From contig NZ_CP102382.1 of the NCBI RefSeq assembly GCF_024628805.1, positions 186,001 through 250,000 of the forward strand: 64,000 bases of DNA, written 5' to 3'. This DNA comes from Paenimyroides aestuarii. Its GTDB lineage: Bacteria > Bacteroidota > Bacteroidia > Flavobacteriales > Flavobacteriaceae. Positions 1 through 8,812 of the stretch are shown here, in pieces; position 1 is the stretch's first letter; each line of letters opens with the position of its first letter. The notes beneath the pieces are model-generated. The model had not been told where the DNA came from. It searched no databases and worked only from the letters and a program-made list of their open reading frames with translations. Made by a program: the position numbers and the translations under genes.

Positions 1-1091
1 TTATATTTTCCTATAAAAGGAGTATTTAAATCTCCATTTACTTCTTTATTAGATTGATAATTGATTGGTGAACCTATGATATTTAGATTTTTATTTCCTG
101 TAAAATTTCCTCCTATATAAAGATAATTTTTAGTACTAATTAATAATCCTCGTGGCTCTTCAAAGGAAAGTTTTTGTCCCCAAATATATTTACCATTTCT
201 ATCAATTTTTACGATAAAAGCATTAGTATCAAAAATTTCAGGTGCGATTAAGTCCGATGTTACAATATTTTCACCAATACTTGGATCTAAGTCTAATTTT
301 CCTCTAAACGAACCAGTTATATAAACGTTTTCATCTCCATCAATATCAAACGTAAAACACTCTGCATAATCTGTTTCAAAAGTAAAATAATTAAGAATAC
401 TGTAGTTTTTAGAATAATTAATATAAAAAACCGTTGAACCTTCCCTAGAAATCTCGTAAACTTTTGAGCGATTTTTTATATCAAAATTAACATTTCCCAT
501 AAAACTCCCGCCTATATGAAATGCACCACTATTATCAACAATAAAATTACTTATAGATAAAAAGCCACCACCCATTGAAAAAAAATACATTTTATTAGCA
601 TTTTTAAATTTTCCATCCAAATCATACTCTAAAATAACTAAATCTCGATTTCCATCAGGATAAATCTTGTAATTTCCTTTATCAAAATCAGGAGCTATCC
701 CGTTTCTATAAAATTTACCCACAATATATATTTTGTTAAGATATAGTTTAGTTTTCTCAATAGTAAAAAACTCACTTGTTCCAGGATTTTCAATTGGTGT
801 CCCTTTAACCCATAATAAATTCCCCTCTAAATCGTACTTTATTATACCATAACCTTTCGTTGGATTTCCTGTACTTGGATGCTTAAAAATGTATTCTTGA
901 TTTTCTTTAAAATCTAAATCTTGATTCTCTCCAAAAGCACCAATGTAATACACACCATTATTGTCATCGAAATGCCAATCTCCGTTTAATGTCTTAGCAG
1001 ATGCTGTTCCATACCACTCCAAATTAGGTTGCGCAAACAAACCATTAATAAAAAAGCAGTAAATAAAAATTAAAAGTATTTTTTTTATCAT
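1..1091 (-). CDS. Secreted protein, N-terminal part (gene continues past the left edge)
   Basis: The reading frame opens with ATG at 1091 and stays open to the first base of the window, so only the first 363 residues are visible. The start MIKKILLIFIYCFFINGLFA is a clear Sec signal peptide, with cleavage expected before QPN. The rest consists of repeated short blocks of the type 'GVYYIGAF', 'NVYITGSF' and 'YLYIGGNF', followed by 'KID.NGKYIWGQ' or 'KYDLEGNLLWVKG'. This is the pattern of SBBP-like beta-propeller repeats in secreted Bacteroidota proteins. A T9SS C-terminal sorting domain would be expected in the missing part. It is divergent from sdaA. The exact function is unknown. Confidence 0.85.
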   Translation of the reverse strand, partial: MIKKILLIFIYCFFINGLFAQPNLEWYGTASAKTLNGDWHFDDNNGVYYIGAFGENQDLDFKENQEYIFKHPSTGNPTKGYGIIKYDLEGNLLWVKGTPIENPGTSEFFTIEKTKLYLNKIYIVGKFYRNGIAPDFDKGNYKIYPDGNRDLVILEYDLDGKFKNANKMYFFSMGGGFLSISNFIVDNSGAFHIGGSFMGNVNFDIKNRSKVYEISREGSTVFYINYSKNYSILNYFTFETDYAECFTFDIDGDENVYITGSFRGKLDLDPSIGENIVTSDLIAPEIFDTNAFIVKIDRNGKYIWGQKLSFEEPRGLLISTKNYLYIGGNFTGNKNLNIIGSPINYQSNKEVNGDLNTPFIGKY

Positions 1092-1223
1092 AATTTACAC
1101 ATTTAACTGATTAATAAGTGAATAAACTCTTGAAATTTAAGAAATTTATTTTAAAATATCAAGACAAAAAATAATTCACATATAATTTCGTAACTTCGCT
1201 TTATTAATTTGTTAAGATTCAAT

Positions 1224-2645
1224 ATGGAATATATTTCGGTTTTCGATATGTTAAAAATTGGCGTTGGCCCATCCAGTTCGCATACTCTAGGTCCGTGGAG
1301 AGCTGCGGAACGCTTTATTGCAGAATTGAAGCATTTGGATATTTTTGATAAAACAGAACGAATTACCGTTGATTTATATGGATCCTTGTCGTTAACTGGT
1401 ATTGGTCACGCTACCGATTTGGCCGTGATGCTAGGATTGAGTGGTGCCGATCCTGAATATGTTCCTGTTGAAGCCATTTCAGAAATTATTGATACTATTA
1501 AAAACACTCATTTTTTAAACTTGGGTGGTACTCAAAAAATTGCTTTTAATCCAGCCAAACAAATTGTTTTTAATAAAGACTTTTTGCCCTTTCACGCCAA
1601 TGGATTAACATTTACTGCTTTTTATGAAGATCAAAATCATGAAGCTACTTTTTATTCAATAGGTGGTGGTTTTGTGGTGAAAGAAACAGCCGATACAGAC
1701 ACAACCAATGAAAAATCGAAAATTGATTTTCCGTTTGCTGTGGACAATGCCAATGAACTGCTTGCTTTTTGTGTCAAAGAAAATAAATCAATTTCTGAAA
1801 TTGTTTATGAAAACGAATTAATGTTGCGCAGCCCCGAAGAAATAGACCGAGAACTAATGCGGATTTGGAACACCATGTTAGAGTGCATTTATATTGGTTG
1901 CCATACCGAAGGAACACTTCCAGGCGGATTAAACGTGCGTAGAAGAGCGTATGATACTTATCAAAAATTAAAAGGCGATTTTTCTTATAACACCCCCGAA
2001 GAATGGATGCAAACCATTCGCAAAACAAAAGTATATTTTCGTCAAATATTAAAATGGGTGAGCTGTTTTGCTTTGTCGGTAAACGAAGTAAATGCTTCAT
2101 TAGGCCGCGTGGTTACTGCACCCACAAACGGCAGTGCAGGCGTAATACCTGCTGTTTTAATGTATTACTTAACAATTGAAAACCACAAAGCCGGCGAAAA
2201 AGAAATAAAACAGTTTTTAATGGTTGCCGGCGAAATTGGCAGTATCTTTAAAAAAGGAGCTACTATTTCTGCTGCCATGGGTGGTTGTCAGGCCGAAATT
2301 GGCGTGTCGAGTGCAATGGCTGCTGCTGCACTTTGCGAATTAATGGGTGGAACACCTCAACAAGTTACCGTTGCTGCCGAGATTGCTATGGAACATCATT
2401 TAGGTTTAACCTGCGACCCAATTGGTGGTTTGGTGCAAATTCCGTGTATTGAACGCAACACTATGGGCGCTATTAAAGCAATTAACGCCGCCGAGTTAGC
2501 ATTAGATACCGATCCTAAAAACGTAAAAGTTCCATTAGATAAAGTAGTGAATACCATGTGGCGAACCGCGCAAGATATGAATAATAAATACAAGGAAACC
2601 AGCGAAGGCGGTTTAGCTGTGGCTGTTAATTTGGCAGATTGTTAG
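1224..2645 (+). CDS. sdaA: L-serine ammonia-lyase, iron-sulfur dependent, single chain
   Basis: The enzyme deaminates L-serine to pyruvate and ammonia in the cytoplasm using a 4Fe-4S cluster. The N-terminal beta domain begins [21 protein letters not shown], and the alpha domain carries the conserved Cys-containing stretches '[15 protein letters not shown]' and '[18 protein letters not shown]'. At 473 residues it matches single-chain family members. I chose ATG 1224 rather than the in-frame TTG at 1209 because homologues begin with MEYISVFDM and the upstream codons are not conserved-looking. The gene lies 13 bp before the GTG of the IS-split lipoprotein gene, so the two may once have been co-transcribed. 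Confidence 0.95.
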   Translation: MEYISVFDMLKIGVGPSSSHTLGPWRAAERFIAELKHLDIFDKTERITVDLYGSLSLTGIGHATDLAVMLGLSGADPEYVPVEAISEIIDTIKNTHFLNLGGTQKIAFNPAKQIVFNKDFLPFHANGLTFTAFYEDQNHEATFYSIGGGFVVKETADTDTTNEKSKIDFPFAVDNANELLAFCVKENKSISEIVYENELMLRSPEEIDRELMRIWNTMLECIYIGCHTEGTLPGGLNVRRRAYDTYQKLKGDFSYNTPEEWMQTIRKTKVYFRQILKWVSCFALSVNEVNASLGRVVTAPTNGSAGVIPAVLMYYLTIENHKAGEKEIKQFLMVAGEIGSIFKKGATISAAMGGCQAEIGVSSAMAAAALCELMGGTPQQVTVAAEIAMEHHLGLTCDPIGGLVQIPCIERNTMGAIKAINAAELALDTDPKNVKVPLDKVVNTMWRTAQDMNNKYKETSEGGLAVAVNLADC

Positions 2646-2683
2646 TGAAGTTTATTTTGTGAGAAAGATATTTTTAATATTAC

Positions 2684-2688
2684 TTATA
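2684..2688. repeat. Target-site duplication, left copy (TTATA)
   Basis: TTATA at 2684-2688 is repeated at 3697-3701, directly flanking the terminal inverted repeats of the IS982 element. Removing the element plus one copy restores the lipoprotein reading frame, which supports a genuine 5-bp duplication. Confidence 0.75.
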
Positions 2689-2703
2689 ACCTGAGTTCGA
2701 TTA
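2689..2703 (+). repeat. IS982 left terminal inverted repeat
   Basis: ACCTGAGTTCGATTA matches the complement of 3682-3696 at 15 of 15 positions. Confidence 0.85.
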
Positions 2704-2704
2704 A

Positions 2705-3595
2705 TCAGAACATTGTTAACTGATTTGTTTTTAGTTCATTATATTGTATTGAAGGTTTTTTAGGAAAAAATGAATAAGCAATTAGACCCGAAATAAGGTT
2801 TGTAAGAAAGTTTCCAATAGATCTATGTCTTGAATGTTCAATTTGACACATATTTTTCAATTCATCGTTAACTGTTTCAATAACAGAACGTTTTCTCAAT
2901 AGTATTTTGTCAGACAAGGTCATTAAACAGTTTTTCATATTGTTTTTAAGTTGTGTGATTAGATGAACACCATCAACAAATAATATGTCTGCAATTTTTT
3001 TAGAGATATACCCTTTATCTGCAAAGAGTTTTCCGAAAATCCCTTTGAGAAATCCTTCATTTTTAAGAGGTTCACGGTCATCTACATTGGCTTGTGTAAT
3101 AGTAAAGCTTAGAATTTCACCCTTTTCATTGATAATTAAGTGAAGCTTGAACCCATAGAACCACCCCATAGTGGACTTGCCTACGGTAGCTATATCTTTG
3201 AACACTTTATTGTTTTTGATTGTTTTTTTTACAAACCCTTACTGGAGTGGAATCAACAAATGAAATACCTGTACAATTGCCCATACAGCAGGTTTTTAAA
3301 ACATTGTGAGCGGAAGTATGTTGGATTGCATAAGCTCTGTAAATCTATTGTAAGACACTGTTTTAGGAAACTCAGCTTGCATATGTTTTTGAATATAGAA
3401 AATGTAAAAGTGCTTAAAGCATCTGAAACCGCTCAAATGAAAAAGAATCATAATACTTATTATTTCACTGGGTGACATCATTGGGGGTCTTTTAGATTTG
3501 TTTCCAATACTGTTTTTTTCAAGAAAAGGAAAAAATTGCTGGCAAAATTCATCAACAAGACAAAAAATTTCTGTAATTTTATCGAAATTAACCAT
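2705..3595 (-). pseudogene. IS982-family transposase, frameshifted
   Basis: The N-terminal part starts at 3595 (MVNFDKITEIFCLVDEFC) and stops at 3296. The C-terminal part reads from about 3205 (FKDIATVGKSTMGWFYGFKL) to 2705. Both match the IS982 DDE transposase family as I know it. The linking piece, encoding 'KTCCMGNCTGISFVDSTPV' with a catalytic Asp in FVDSTPV, lies in a third frame. Two separate shifts are therefore needed: one near 3297 in TTTTAAAAA, and one in or near the run of eight T at 3223-3230. Both are at homopolymers, so sequencing error cannot be fully excluded, but two in one gene suggests real decay. Confidence 0.85.
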
Positions 3596-3681
3596 AAGAA
3601 ATAGTTGTTTAAATATTTAACAATCAGATAATTAAATATACAACTATTTCTTTTTTTATACAATATATTTATCCTAAATAA

Positions 3682-3696
3682 TAATCGAACTCAGGT
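3682..3696 (-). repeat. IS982 right terminal inverted repeat
   Basis: This is the complement of the left end over 15 bp. It is followed directly by TTATA (3697-3701), the second target-site copy. Confidence 0.85.
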
Positions 3697-4191
3697 TTAT
3701 AGTCTTCTTTTCATGTAAAAATGAAAACACGGAAGCGGTAACAGTATCTGAAAACATAAACAGCATAAAACTTTCTGAAATTAAAGATACGATTCTTCGT
3801 AATTATATTGAGAATGAAATCAAAGATTTTATAGAACCCAAGATTTCTATATGTGAAGATTGTAAGCCAAAAATGTTTAAAAATGATACAATTTTCGGTA
3901 TTACAGGATTCAACAAAGAAATGATTTATTATAATAAGTTTTTAAAAGTAAGTAATTATTCAATTAACTCGTACTTAATAACTTATAAAGAAAAAGATTT
4001 CAACAATGAAATTAAAGGTCGAAAAATAGAAATATTTCATTGGACGTTTTATGACCAAGTTTCTAAAACCAAATTTTTAAATCATATTGAATTTTACAAT
4101 AGGTCTCTTGGAAAATATAAAGAAGAATCAGAAGTTATTATCTATAAAAACGAAATTTTTCAAAATCAATACCATAGGTTTTAAATAAATT

Positions 4192-5367
4192 ATGAAAAAA
4201 GTCTTATTCTTTTTACTGATGAATTGTTTGGTTTATGGGCAACAAAGAAAATACATATCAACTCCCACTGTTGCATACAACGACGAAAAACAATCAAAAG
4301 CTGTGGGCATTTTTCTGCGTGGTGCATCAATAGATTCGTATGAATTTCTGGAAGATAAATATGTTTATAAAGTTTACACACCACACACCGAAACCATTTA
4401 CATTACCAACACCTATCAGGTAAAAGATCATTTAAACGCAAAAGACGATTATGAACCATCACCTGCAATTATTATAGAAAACGATGGTTATTACGGATCG
4501 CCCCATTTGTTCACAACGGTTGCAAGCCTTAAAATTCGGGAGCTGCCCAATAGTGCTGCTCCTGTGGTAGGTACACTTTTAAACGGAACGGTGGTTCCTA
4601 TTTCCTTTTATCCGTATAATCCAGAAGCTTGGATTCCGGTTCAGATTGATAACAAAAAGGGATATATTCCAGTGAAATATGTGGGCCAACGACCAGATTT
4701 ATCCGTTTTAAAAAATCAATACAAAAAAGCTGAAACTTTAGAAGAGCAAAAAAAATTTGCCGAACGCATTTTAGAACTCGGTTGGAACAGTAATCCCGAT
4801 GAAAACGAAGACGCTTTACGTTTGTATGCCGAATTTGCATCAAAAAATAATCAAAAAGATGTTGCCGAAATTTGTTCACTGCAAGCCGATGCTTTAAAAC
4901 ACAGACCTCGAGCATCTTTTACACTTCCTTCGCAATTAATCGAAGAAAAAAAGTTTGGCTTTGCTCTTAACAACCTTTTAGAACCCAAAAATGGTTTTCA
5001 AAAAGATTTTTTAGTAGCACAATTAGGTAAATTTACCACTAAAACTGAAGCTTACGATGATTGCACATTGACCGAACATGAATATTTGGTTTATTTCGGC
5101 ATTTGTGAAACCATTGCACACCGCACGAATAAAACCTTTCATTTGCGAGGAGTAACTGCCCAGCAAGGCATTGGCTTTAAAATTAAAAATACTTTTTTAG
5201 ACAGCACTACTACCGAAGTTGAATTTTTAAAAACCGCTGTCGGCTTGATTTCTTTTATAAATGCTGAAAATCAATCGTATTACATTTCAAACGATGACTA
5301 TATGATATATGAATTTCAGTTTAAAAACGGAAAATTGTTTAAGATTGTAGCATCTTATTATTGCTAA
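4192..5367 (+). CDS. Secreted SH3-domain protein
   Basis: The protein has 391 residues and opens with a signal peptide, MKKVLFFLLMNCLVYGQ. Residues of about 105-160 look like a bacterial SH3 domain ('VASLKIRELPNSAAPVVGTL', then a 'GYIPVKYV' end strand), a fold often linked to cell-wall binding. The remainder is alpha-rich with 'YKKAETLEEQKKFAERILEL' and then a beta-rich C-terminal half without a family I can name. It starts 7 bp after the stop of the disrupted lipoprotein gene, so the IS insertion may be polar on it. Periplasmic location is inferred from the signal peptide. Confidence 0.85.
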   Translation: MKKVLFFLLMNCLVYGQQRKYISTPTVAYNDEKQSKAVGIFLRGASIDSYEFLEDKYVYKVYTPHTETIYITNTYQVKDHLNAKDDYEPSPAIIIENDGYYGSPHLFTTVASLKIRELPNSAAPVVGTLLNGTVVPISFYPYNPEAWIPVQIDNKKGYIPVKYVGQRPDLSVLKNQYKKAETLEEQKKFAERILELGWNSNPDENEDALRLYAEFASKNNQKDVAEICSLQADALKHRPRASFTLPSQLIEEKKFGFALNNLLEPKNGFQKDFLVAQLGKFTTKTEAYDDCTLTEHEYLVYFGICETIAHRTNKTFHLRGVTAQQGIGFKIKNTFLDSTTTEVEFLKTAVGLISFINAENQSYYISNDDYMIYEFQFKNGKLFKIVASYYC

Positions 5368-5483
5368 TAAAAAACACTGCATTTGCAAAAGACACGCTCT
5401 TTTGGCTTGTTTTATTCAGAATAGTATCTTTTTCTTAAACTTTTTATCTAATTTTACCGCTCACAAACAACAATAATTTCAGT

Positions 5484-6302
5484 ATGTCTGTTGCAAAAAA
5501 AGATTACAAAATAGTGACTACCAAGTCGCTTTTTGATATGAAAAAAAACGGAGAAAAAATCTCTATGCTTACTGCTTACGATTACACCATGGCAAAAATT
5601 GTAGATTCTGCGGGGGTTGACGTGATTTTGGTAGGCGACTCTGCCAGCAATGTTATGGCAGGACACGAAACCACTTTACCCATTACATTGGATCAAATGA
5701 TTTATCATGCTTCATGTGTAGTTCGCGGTGTGCAACGCGCATTGGTAGTGGTTGATTTACCTTTTGGATCCTATCAGTCGGACTCTAAAAAGGCATTAGA
5801 ATCTGCCATTCGCGTAATGAAAGAAAGCGGTGCCCATGCTTTGAAATTAGAAGGTGGTAAAGAAATTAAAGAAGGTATCAAAAAGATTTTAGGCGCTGGT
5901 GTTCCGGTTATGGGACATTTGGGTTTAACGCCTCAGTCTATTTACAAATTTGGAACATATACCGTTCGAGCAAAAGAAGAAGCAGAAGCCGAAAAATTGA
6001 TAGAAGATGCCAAAATGCTCGAAAAAATTGGTTGTTTTGCAATTGTTTTAGAGAAAATTCCGGCAGCATTGGCAGAGAAAGTTGCCCAAGAAGTTTCGAT
6101 TCCTATTATCGGAATTGGCGCAGGAAGTGGTGTTGACGGTCAGGTTTTAGTGGTGCATGATATGATTGGTATGACACATGAATTCAGTCCTAAATTTTTA
6201 AGACGCTATATGAATTTGTACGAAGACATGACAAAAGCCATCGGACAGTATGTTGATGATGTGAAATCGAAAGATTTTCCAAATTCATCAGAGCAATATT
6301 AA
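5484..6302 (+). CDS. panB: 3-methyl-2-oxobutanoate hydroxymethyltransferase
   Basis: PanB transfers a hydroxymethyl group from 5,10-methylene-THF to alpha-ketoisovalerate to give ketopantoate, the first committed step of pantothenate and CoA synthesis. Family signatures are plain: '[19 protein letters not shown]', '[17 protein letters not shown]' with metal-binding Asp, 'KLEGG', '[12 protein letters not shown]' and '[15 protein letters not shown]'. At 272 residues it has the normal length. It stands alone; no other pan genes are adjacent. The short C-terminal tail after the barrel is not unusual. Confidence 0.97.
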   Translation: MSVAKKDYKIVTTKSLFDMKKNGEKISMLTAYDYTMAKIVDSAGVDVILVGDSASNVMAGHETTLPITLDQMIYHASCVVRGVQRALVVVDLPFGSYQSDSKKALESAIRVMKESGAHALKLEGGKEIKEGIKKILGAGVPVMGHLGLTPQSIYKFGTYTVRAKEEAEAEKLIEDAKMLEKIGCFAIVLEKIPAALAEKVAQEVSIPIIGIGAGSGVDGQVLVVHDMIGMTHEFSPKFLRRYMNLYEDMTKAIGQYVDDVKSKDFPNSSEQY

Positions 6303-6446
6303 CAAATTAAACCACAGATACATTGTTTTTTTCTTCATTTTAAAGATGCTTTTTAAGGATTAATCTGCAAAAAACATTGTGTCTAATCAAATAAAAAATC
6401 AACATATCATCTGTGCATCTCTAGAAATAACCTACATGCCACTCGA

Positions 6447-7142
6447 ATGAAAATCTATTCAACAAAAGAAAATTTACAGGTTTTATACGAAGACAACCAT
6501 ATCATTGTGGTGAATAAGCGTGTTGGCGATATTGTTCAAGGCGATACAACCGGCGATAAACCATTGAGCGATGTGGTTAAAGAATATTTAAAAGAAAAAT
6601 ACAACAAACCCGGAGCTGTTTATTTAGGCGTGGTTCACAGGTTAGACCGACCCACAACAGGCATTGTTTTGTTTGCAAAAACATCTAAAGCTTTAACCCG
6701 ATTGAACGATTTGTTTAAAAACCGCGAAACCCAGAAAACCTATTGGGCTGTGGTTAAAAAGCAACCGCCAAAAGATAGTGATACGTTGATTCACTATTTA
6801 ACTAGAAACCCAAAAAACAACACCTCCAAAGCACACACCAAAGAAGTAAAAGACAGCAAAAAAGCAATTTTAGACTATAAAATCATTCACAAATTAAATG
6901 CTTATTTTGCGCTAGAAATTGATTTGCATACAGGAAGGCATCATCAAATTCGTTGTCAATTGAGCGCTATTGGTTGCCCAATTAAAGGCGATTTAAAATA
7001 TGGTTTTGATAGAAGCAATCCAAACGGTGGTATTCATTTGCACGCACGCCAATTAGTGTTAAGACATCCGGTTAGCAAAGAAGAATTAAAAATTATAGCA
7101 CCCGTTCCAGATGATATTATTTGGAAAAACGTAGAAAAATAG
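6447..7142 (+). CDS. RluA-family RNA pseudouridine synthase
   Basis: The protein converts uridine to pseudouridine in rRNA or tRNA. The catalytic motif HRLDRPTTG, with the nucleophilic Asp, lies around residue 65. It is followed by 'KTYWAVVKKQP' and the late 'DLHTGRHHQIRCQLSAIG' motif, all typical of the RluA family. It is 231 residues long and has no N-terminal S4 domain, as in the short RluA-like members, so the exact target base cannot be assigned. It is followed 32 bp later by the zinc-peptidase gene on the same strand. Confidence 0.93.
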   Translation: MKIYSTKENLQVLYEDNHIIVVNKRVGDIVQGDTTGDKPLSDVVKEYLKEKYNKPGAVYLGVVHRLDRPTTGIVLFAKTSKALTRLNDLFKNRETQKTYWAVVKKQPPKDSDTLIHYLTRNPKNNTSKAHTKEVKDSKKAILDYKIIHKLNAYFALEIDLHTGRHHQIRCQLSAIGCPIKGDLKYGFDRSNPNGGIHLHARQLVLRHPVSKEELKIIAPVPDDIIWKNVEK

Positions 7143-7174
7143 TAATTTAGATAAAAATTTAGAAGTTTTAAGAT

Positions 7175-8041
7175 ATGAAATGGGAAAGAAAAAAAGCAGA
7201 AGGGTTTGAAGACCGCAGAGGAATGTCGGGCGGTGGAAAAGCGGTTGTAGGTGGTGGAATCATTGGTATTGTAGCATTGTTGCTTACCATGTTTGGTGGC
7301 GAAACCGGGCAAGTAATTGGCAATGTATTGAATCAAACCCAAGGCGCAATACAGCAAACCGAACAAGTGCAAACGCGAGAGCTTTCTGCAAAGGAAAAAG
7401 AATTAGGTGATTTTTCGGAAGCTAATTTTTATTATAACAATGAAACATGGCGTCAGATTTTTCAAGAAAATGGACAAACTTACCAAAGCCCTGGAATGGT
7501 TTTGTTTGATGACGGTGTGAATACTGCATGTGGTTCGGCTACATCAGCTTCAGGCCCTTTTTACTGTCCTGCCGATCAAAAAGTGTATATGGATTTACGT
7601 TTTTTTGAAGAATTAAGAAGTCGTTTTGGTGCCAAAGGAGGCGATTTTGCTATTGCTTATGTCATTGCACACGAAGTGGGGCACCACATACAAACCATTG
7701 TGGGAACCAGCCAAAAAGTGCGCCAAGCTCAGCAAGGAAAAAGCAAAGCTGCAGCCAATAAATTTTCGGTAGCACAAGAATTACAAGCTGATTTTTACGC
7801 CGGAATTTGGGCAAGCCGCAATAAAGACAAGCTAGAAGCAGGCGACATTGAAGAAGCAATCAGCGCCGCACAAGCAGTAGGCGATGATGCCATTCAAAGT
7901 AAAATGCAGGGTCATGTGCAGCCGGAAACGTTTACACATGGAACATCAGCCGAACGAAAAGCTTGGTTTATGAAAGGATATACCACAGGAGATATCAGCC
8001 AAGGCGATATTCAAATCATATATAATAGTATTCGCTATTAA
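7175..8041 (+). CDS. Membrane-anchored neutral zinc metallopeptidase (YpfJ family)
   Basis: The protein has 288 residues and begins MKWERKKAEGFEDRRGMSGG, the characteristic start of the PF04228 'putative neutral zinc metallopeptidase' family. A single membrane segment follows at about 24-42 (VVGGGIIGIVALLLTMFGG). The zinc site HEVGHHIQ is in the middle, and 'AQELQADFYAGIWAS' supplies the third ligand region. The Cys pair in 'NTACGSATSASGPFYCPADQ' is also conserved in the family. The substrate is unknown. The catalytic domain is probably periplasmic. It is closed by a strong terminator. Confidence 0.93.
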   Translation: MKWERKKAEGFEDRRGMSGGGKAVVGGGIIGIVALLLTMFGGETGQVIGNVLNQTQGAIQQTEQVQTRELSAKEKELGDFSEANFYYNNETWRQIFQENGQTYQSPGMVLFDDGVNTACGSATSASGPFYCPADQKVYMDLRFFEELRSRFGAKGGDFAIAYVIAHEVGHHIQTIVGTSQKVRQAQQGKSKAAANKFSVAQELQADFYAGIWASRNKDKLEAGDIEEAISAAQAVGDDAIQSKMQGHVQPETFTHGTSAERKAWFMKGYTTGDISQGDIQIIYNSIRY

Positions 8042-8060
8042 AACAGTAAACAATTCAAAA

Positions 8061-8094
8061 AATGCTTCGTACTTTTGCGAAGCATTTTTTTTAT
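8061..8094 (+). terminator. Rho-independent terminator after the zinc-peptidase gene
   Basis: A 9-bp perfect stem AATGCTTCG/CGAAGCATT (8061-8069 with 8078-8086) is followed by a run of T. Confidence 0.85.
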
Positions 8095-8095
8095 T

Positions 8096-8812
8096 ATGAA
8101 CTACGAAATTGAACAATTAAAACTATCCGAACAAATCATTGCGGTTGCGAAAAAAGTAGCTGTAACCTCCGGACTTTATATATTGCTTACCTTTATCATT
8201 CTATTTTTTGTATATTTTATTGGAATATTATTTTTGTTCGATTTTCCGCAAGACATCTCTAAATTAGAAAACACTGCATTTGTAGAAGAAATACTTGCCA
8301 GTAAATCTATAGAACTGCTGCTTTTAAACGGAATTGTGGGCATCATTGCACATTACCTTTTAAGCGGCGTTTACGGAATGATTCATCAATCAGCAACCCA
8401 GCCTTATGTGGGCTTGGGAACCGCTTACCAATCTGTTTTCAGCACCAGCGGTTTAAAAGCACTAAACGTTATTATAGCAGTGCAAGTAAGCACCACTGTC
8501 CTTTCCTATTTCTTAGAACAAGCAGGTTTTGGCTTGGTAGCACTTGGAATAACTGTTTTGCTGCAGCTGTTAACTTATTTTTCGGTAGTTGCTATTTATG
8601 TGCACGGTTTGGGCGTTGGTAAAAGTATTTCTTTAAGCATTGCTATCATCAATCAAAAACCCGGATTTTTGTTTTTATTTATTATGATTACATATTTTTT
8701 ATCATTAATAGGTATTCTTTTTTTTGGAATAGGAATTATTTTAACCCTACCATTAAATTATATTGTGGCGTATTGTTTGTACCAACATATTAGCGAGCAA
8801 CTTACTGATTAG
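8096..8812 (+). CDS. Multi-pass membrane protein of unknown function
   Basis: I place the start at ATG 8096 (MNYEIEQLKLSEQ), because an earlier in-frame start at 8075 lies inside the terminator hairpin of the previous gene. The 238-residue product is very hydrophobic, with about five to six predicted membrane segments (for example 'LYILLTFIILFFVYFIGILF', 'LFLFIMITYFLSLIGILFFG'). I do not recognise a family. Its 3' end overlaps the convergent yifB gene by 11 bp. Confidence 0.8.
   Translation: MNYEIEQLKLSEQIIAVAKKVAVTSGLYILLTFIILFFVYFIGILFLFDFPQDISKLENTAFVEEILASKSIELLLLNGIVGIIAHYLLSGVYGMIHQSATQPYVGLGTAYQSVFSTSGLKALNVIIAVQVSTTVLSYFLEQAGFGLVALGITVLLQLLTYFSVVAIYVHGLGVGKSISLSIAIINQKPGFLFLFIMITYFLSLIGILFFGIGIILTLPLNYIVAYCLYQHISEQLTD

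Larger units (their letters stand above)
2689..3696 (-). mobile_element. IS982-family insertion sequence (inactive copy)
   Basis: The element is 1008 bp, a normal size for IS982. Its ends are inverted repeats: ACCTGAGTTCGATTA at 2689-2703 and its complement at 3682-3696. It is flanked by TTATA on both sides. It contains one transposase gene on the minus strand, broken by two frameshifts. It inserted within the signal-peptide codons of a lipoprotein gene just after sdaA. Transposase needed to move it would have to come from another intact copy in the genome. Confidence 0.88.
2659..4184 (+). pseudogene. Lipoprotein gene split by IS982-family insertion
   Basis: The gene exists in two pieces, 2659-2688 and 3702-4184, with the IS and one TTATA target copy between them. 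Joining the pieces gives an open frame of about 170 codons starting at GTG 2659. The joined N-terminus reads MRKIFLILLIVFFSCKNEN, a textbook lipoprotein signal with Cys after FFS. The insertion falls inside the signal peptide, so the mature part (from about SCKNENTEAV to the stop at 4184) has lost its start and export signal. The mature sequence has no domain I recognise; it contains a CEDC motif near the middle. A shorter start at 3873 would give a 103-aa fragment but is not convincing. The SH3-protein gene begins 7 bp downstream. Confidence 0.8.

Noticed and set aside
1774..2100. Minus-strand frame of 108 codons within sdaA
   Set aside because: Codon pattern and conservation belong to sdaA on the other strand.
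3290..3305. Possible programmed -1 frameshift in IS982
   Set aside because: A second shift is still required downstream, so recoding at one slippery site would not give a full transposase.
3140..3475. Plus-strand open frame of 111 codons
   Set aside because: It lies antisense to the IS982 transposase gene and has no recognisable sequence; a shadow.
5368..5483. Possible riboswitch before panB
   Set aside because: The 116-bp leader is AT-rich with no recognisable conserved fold.
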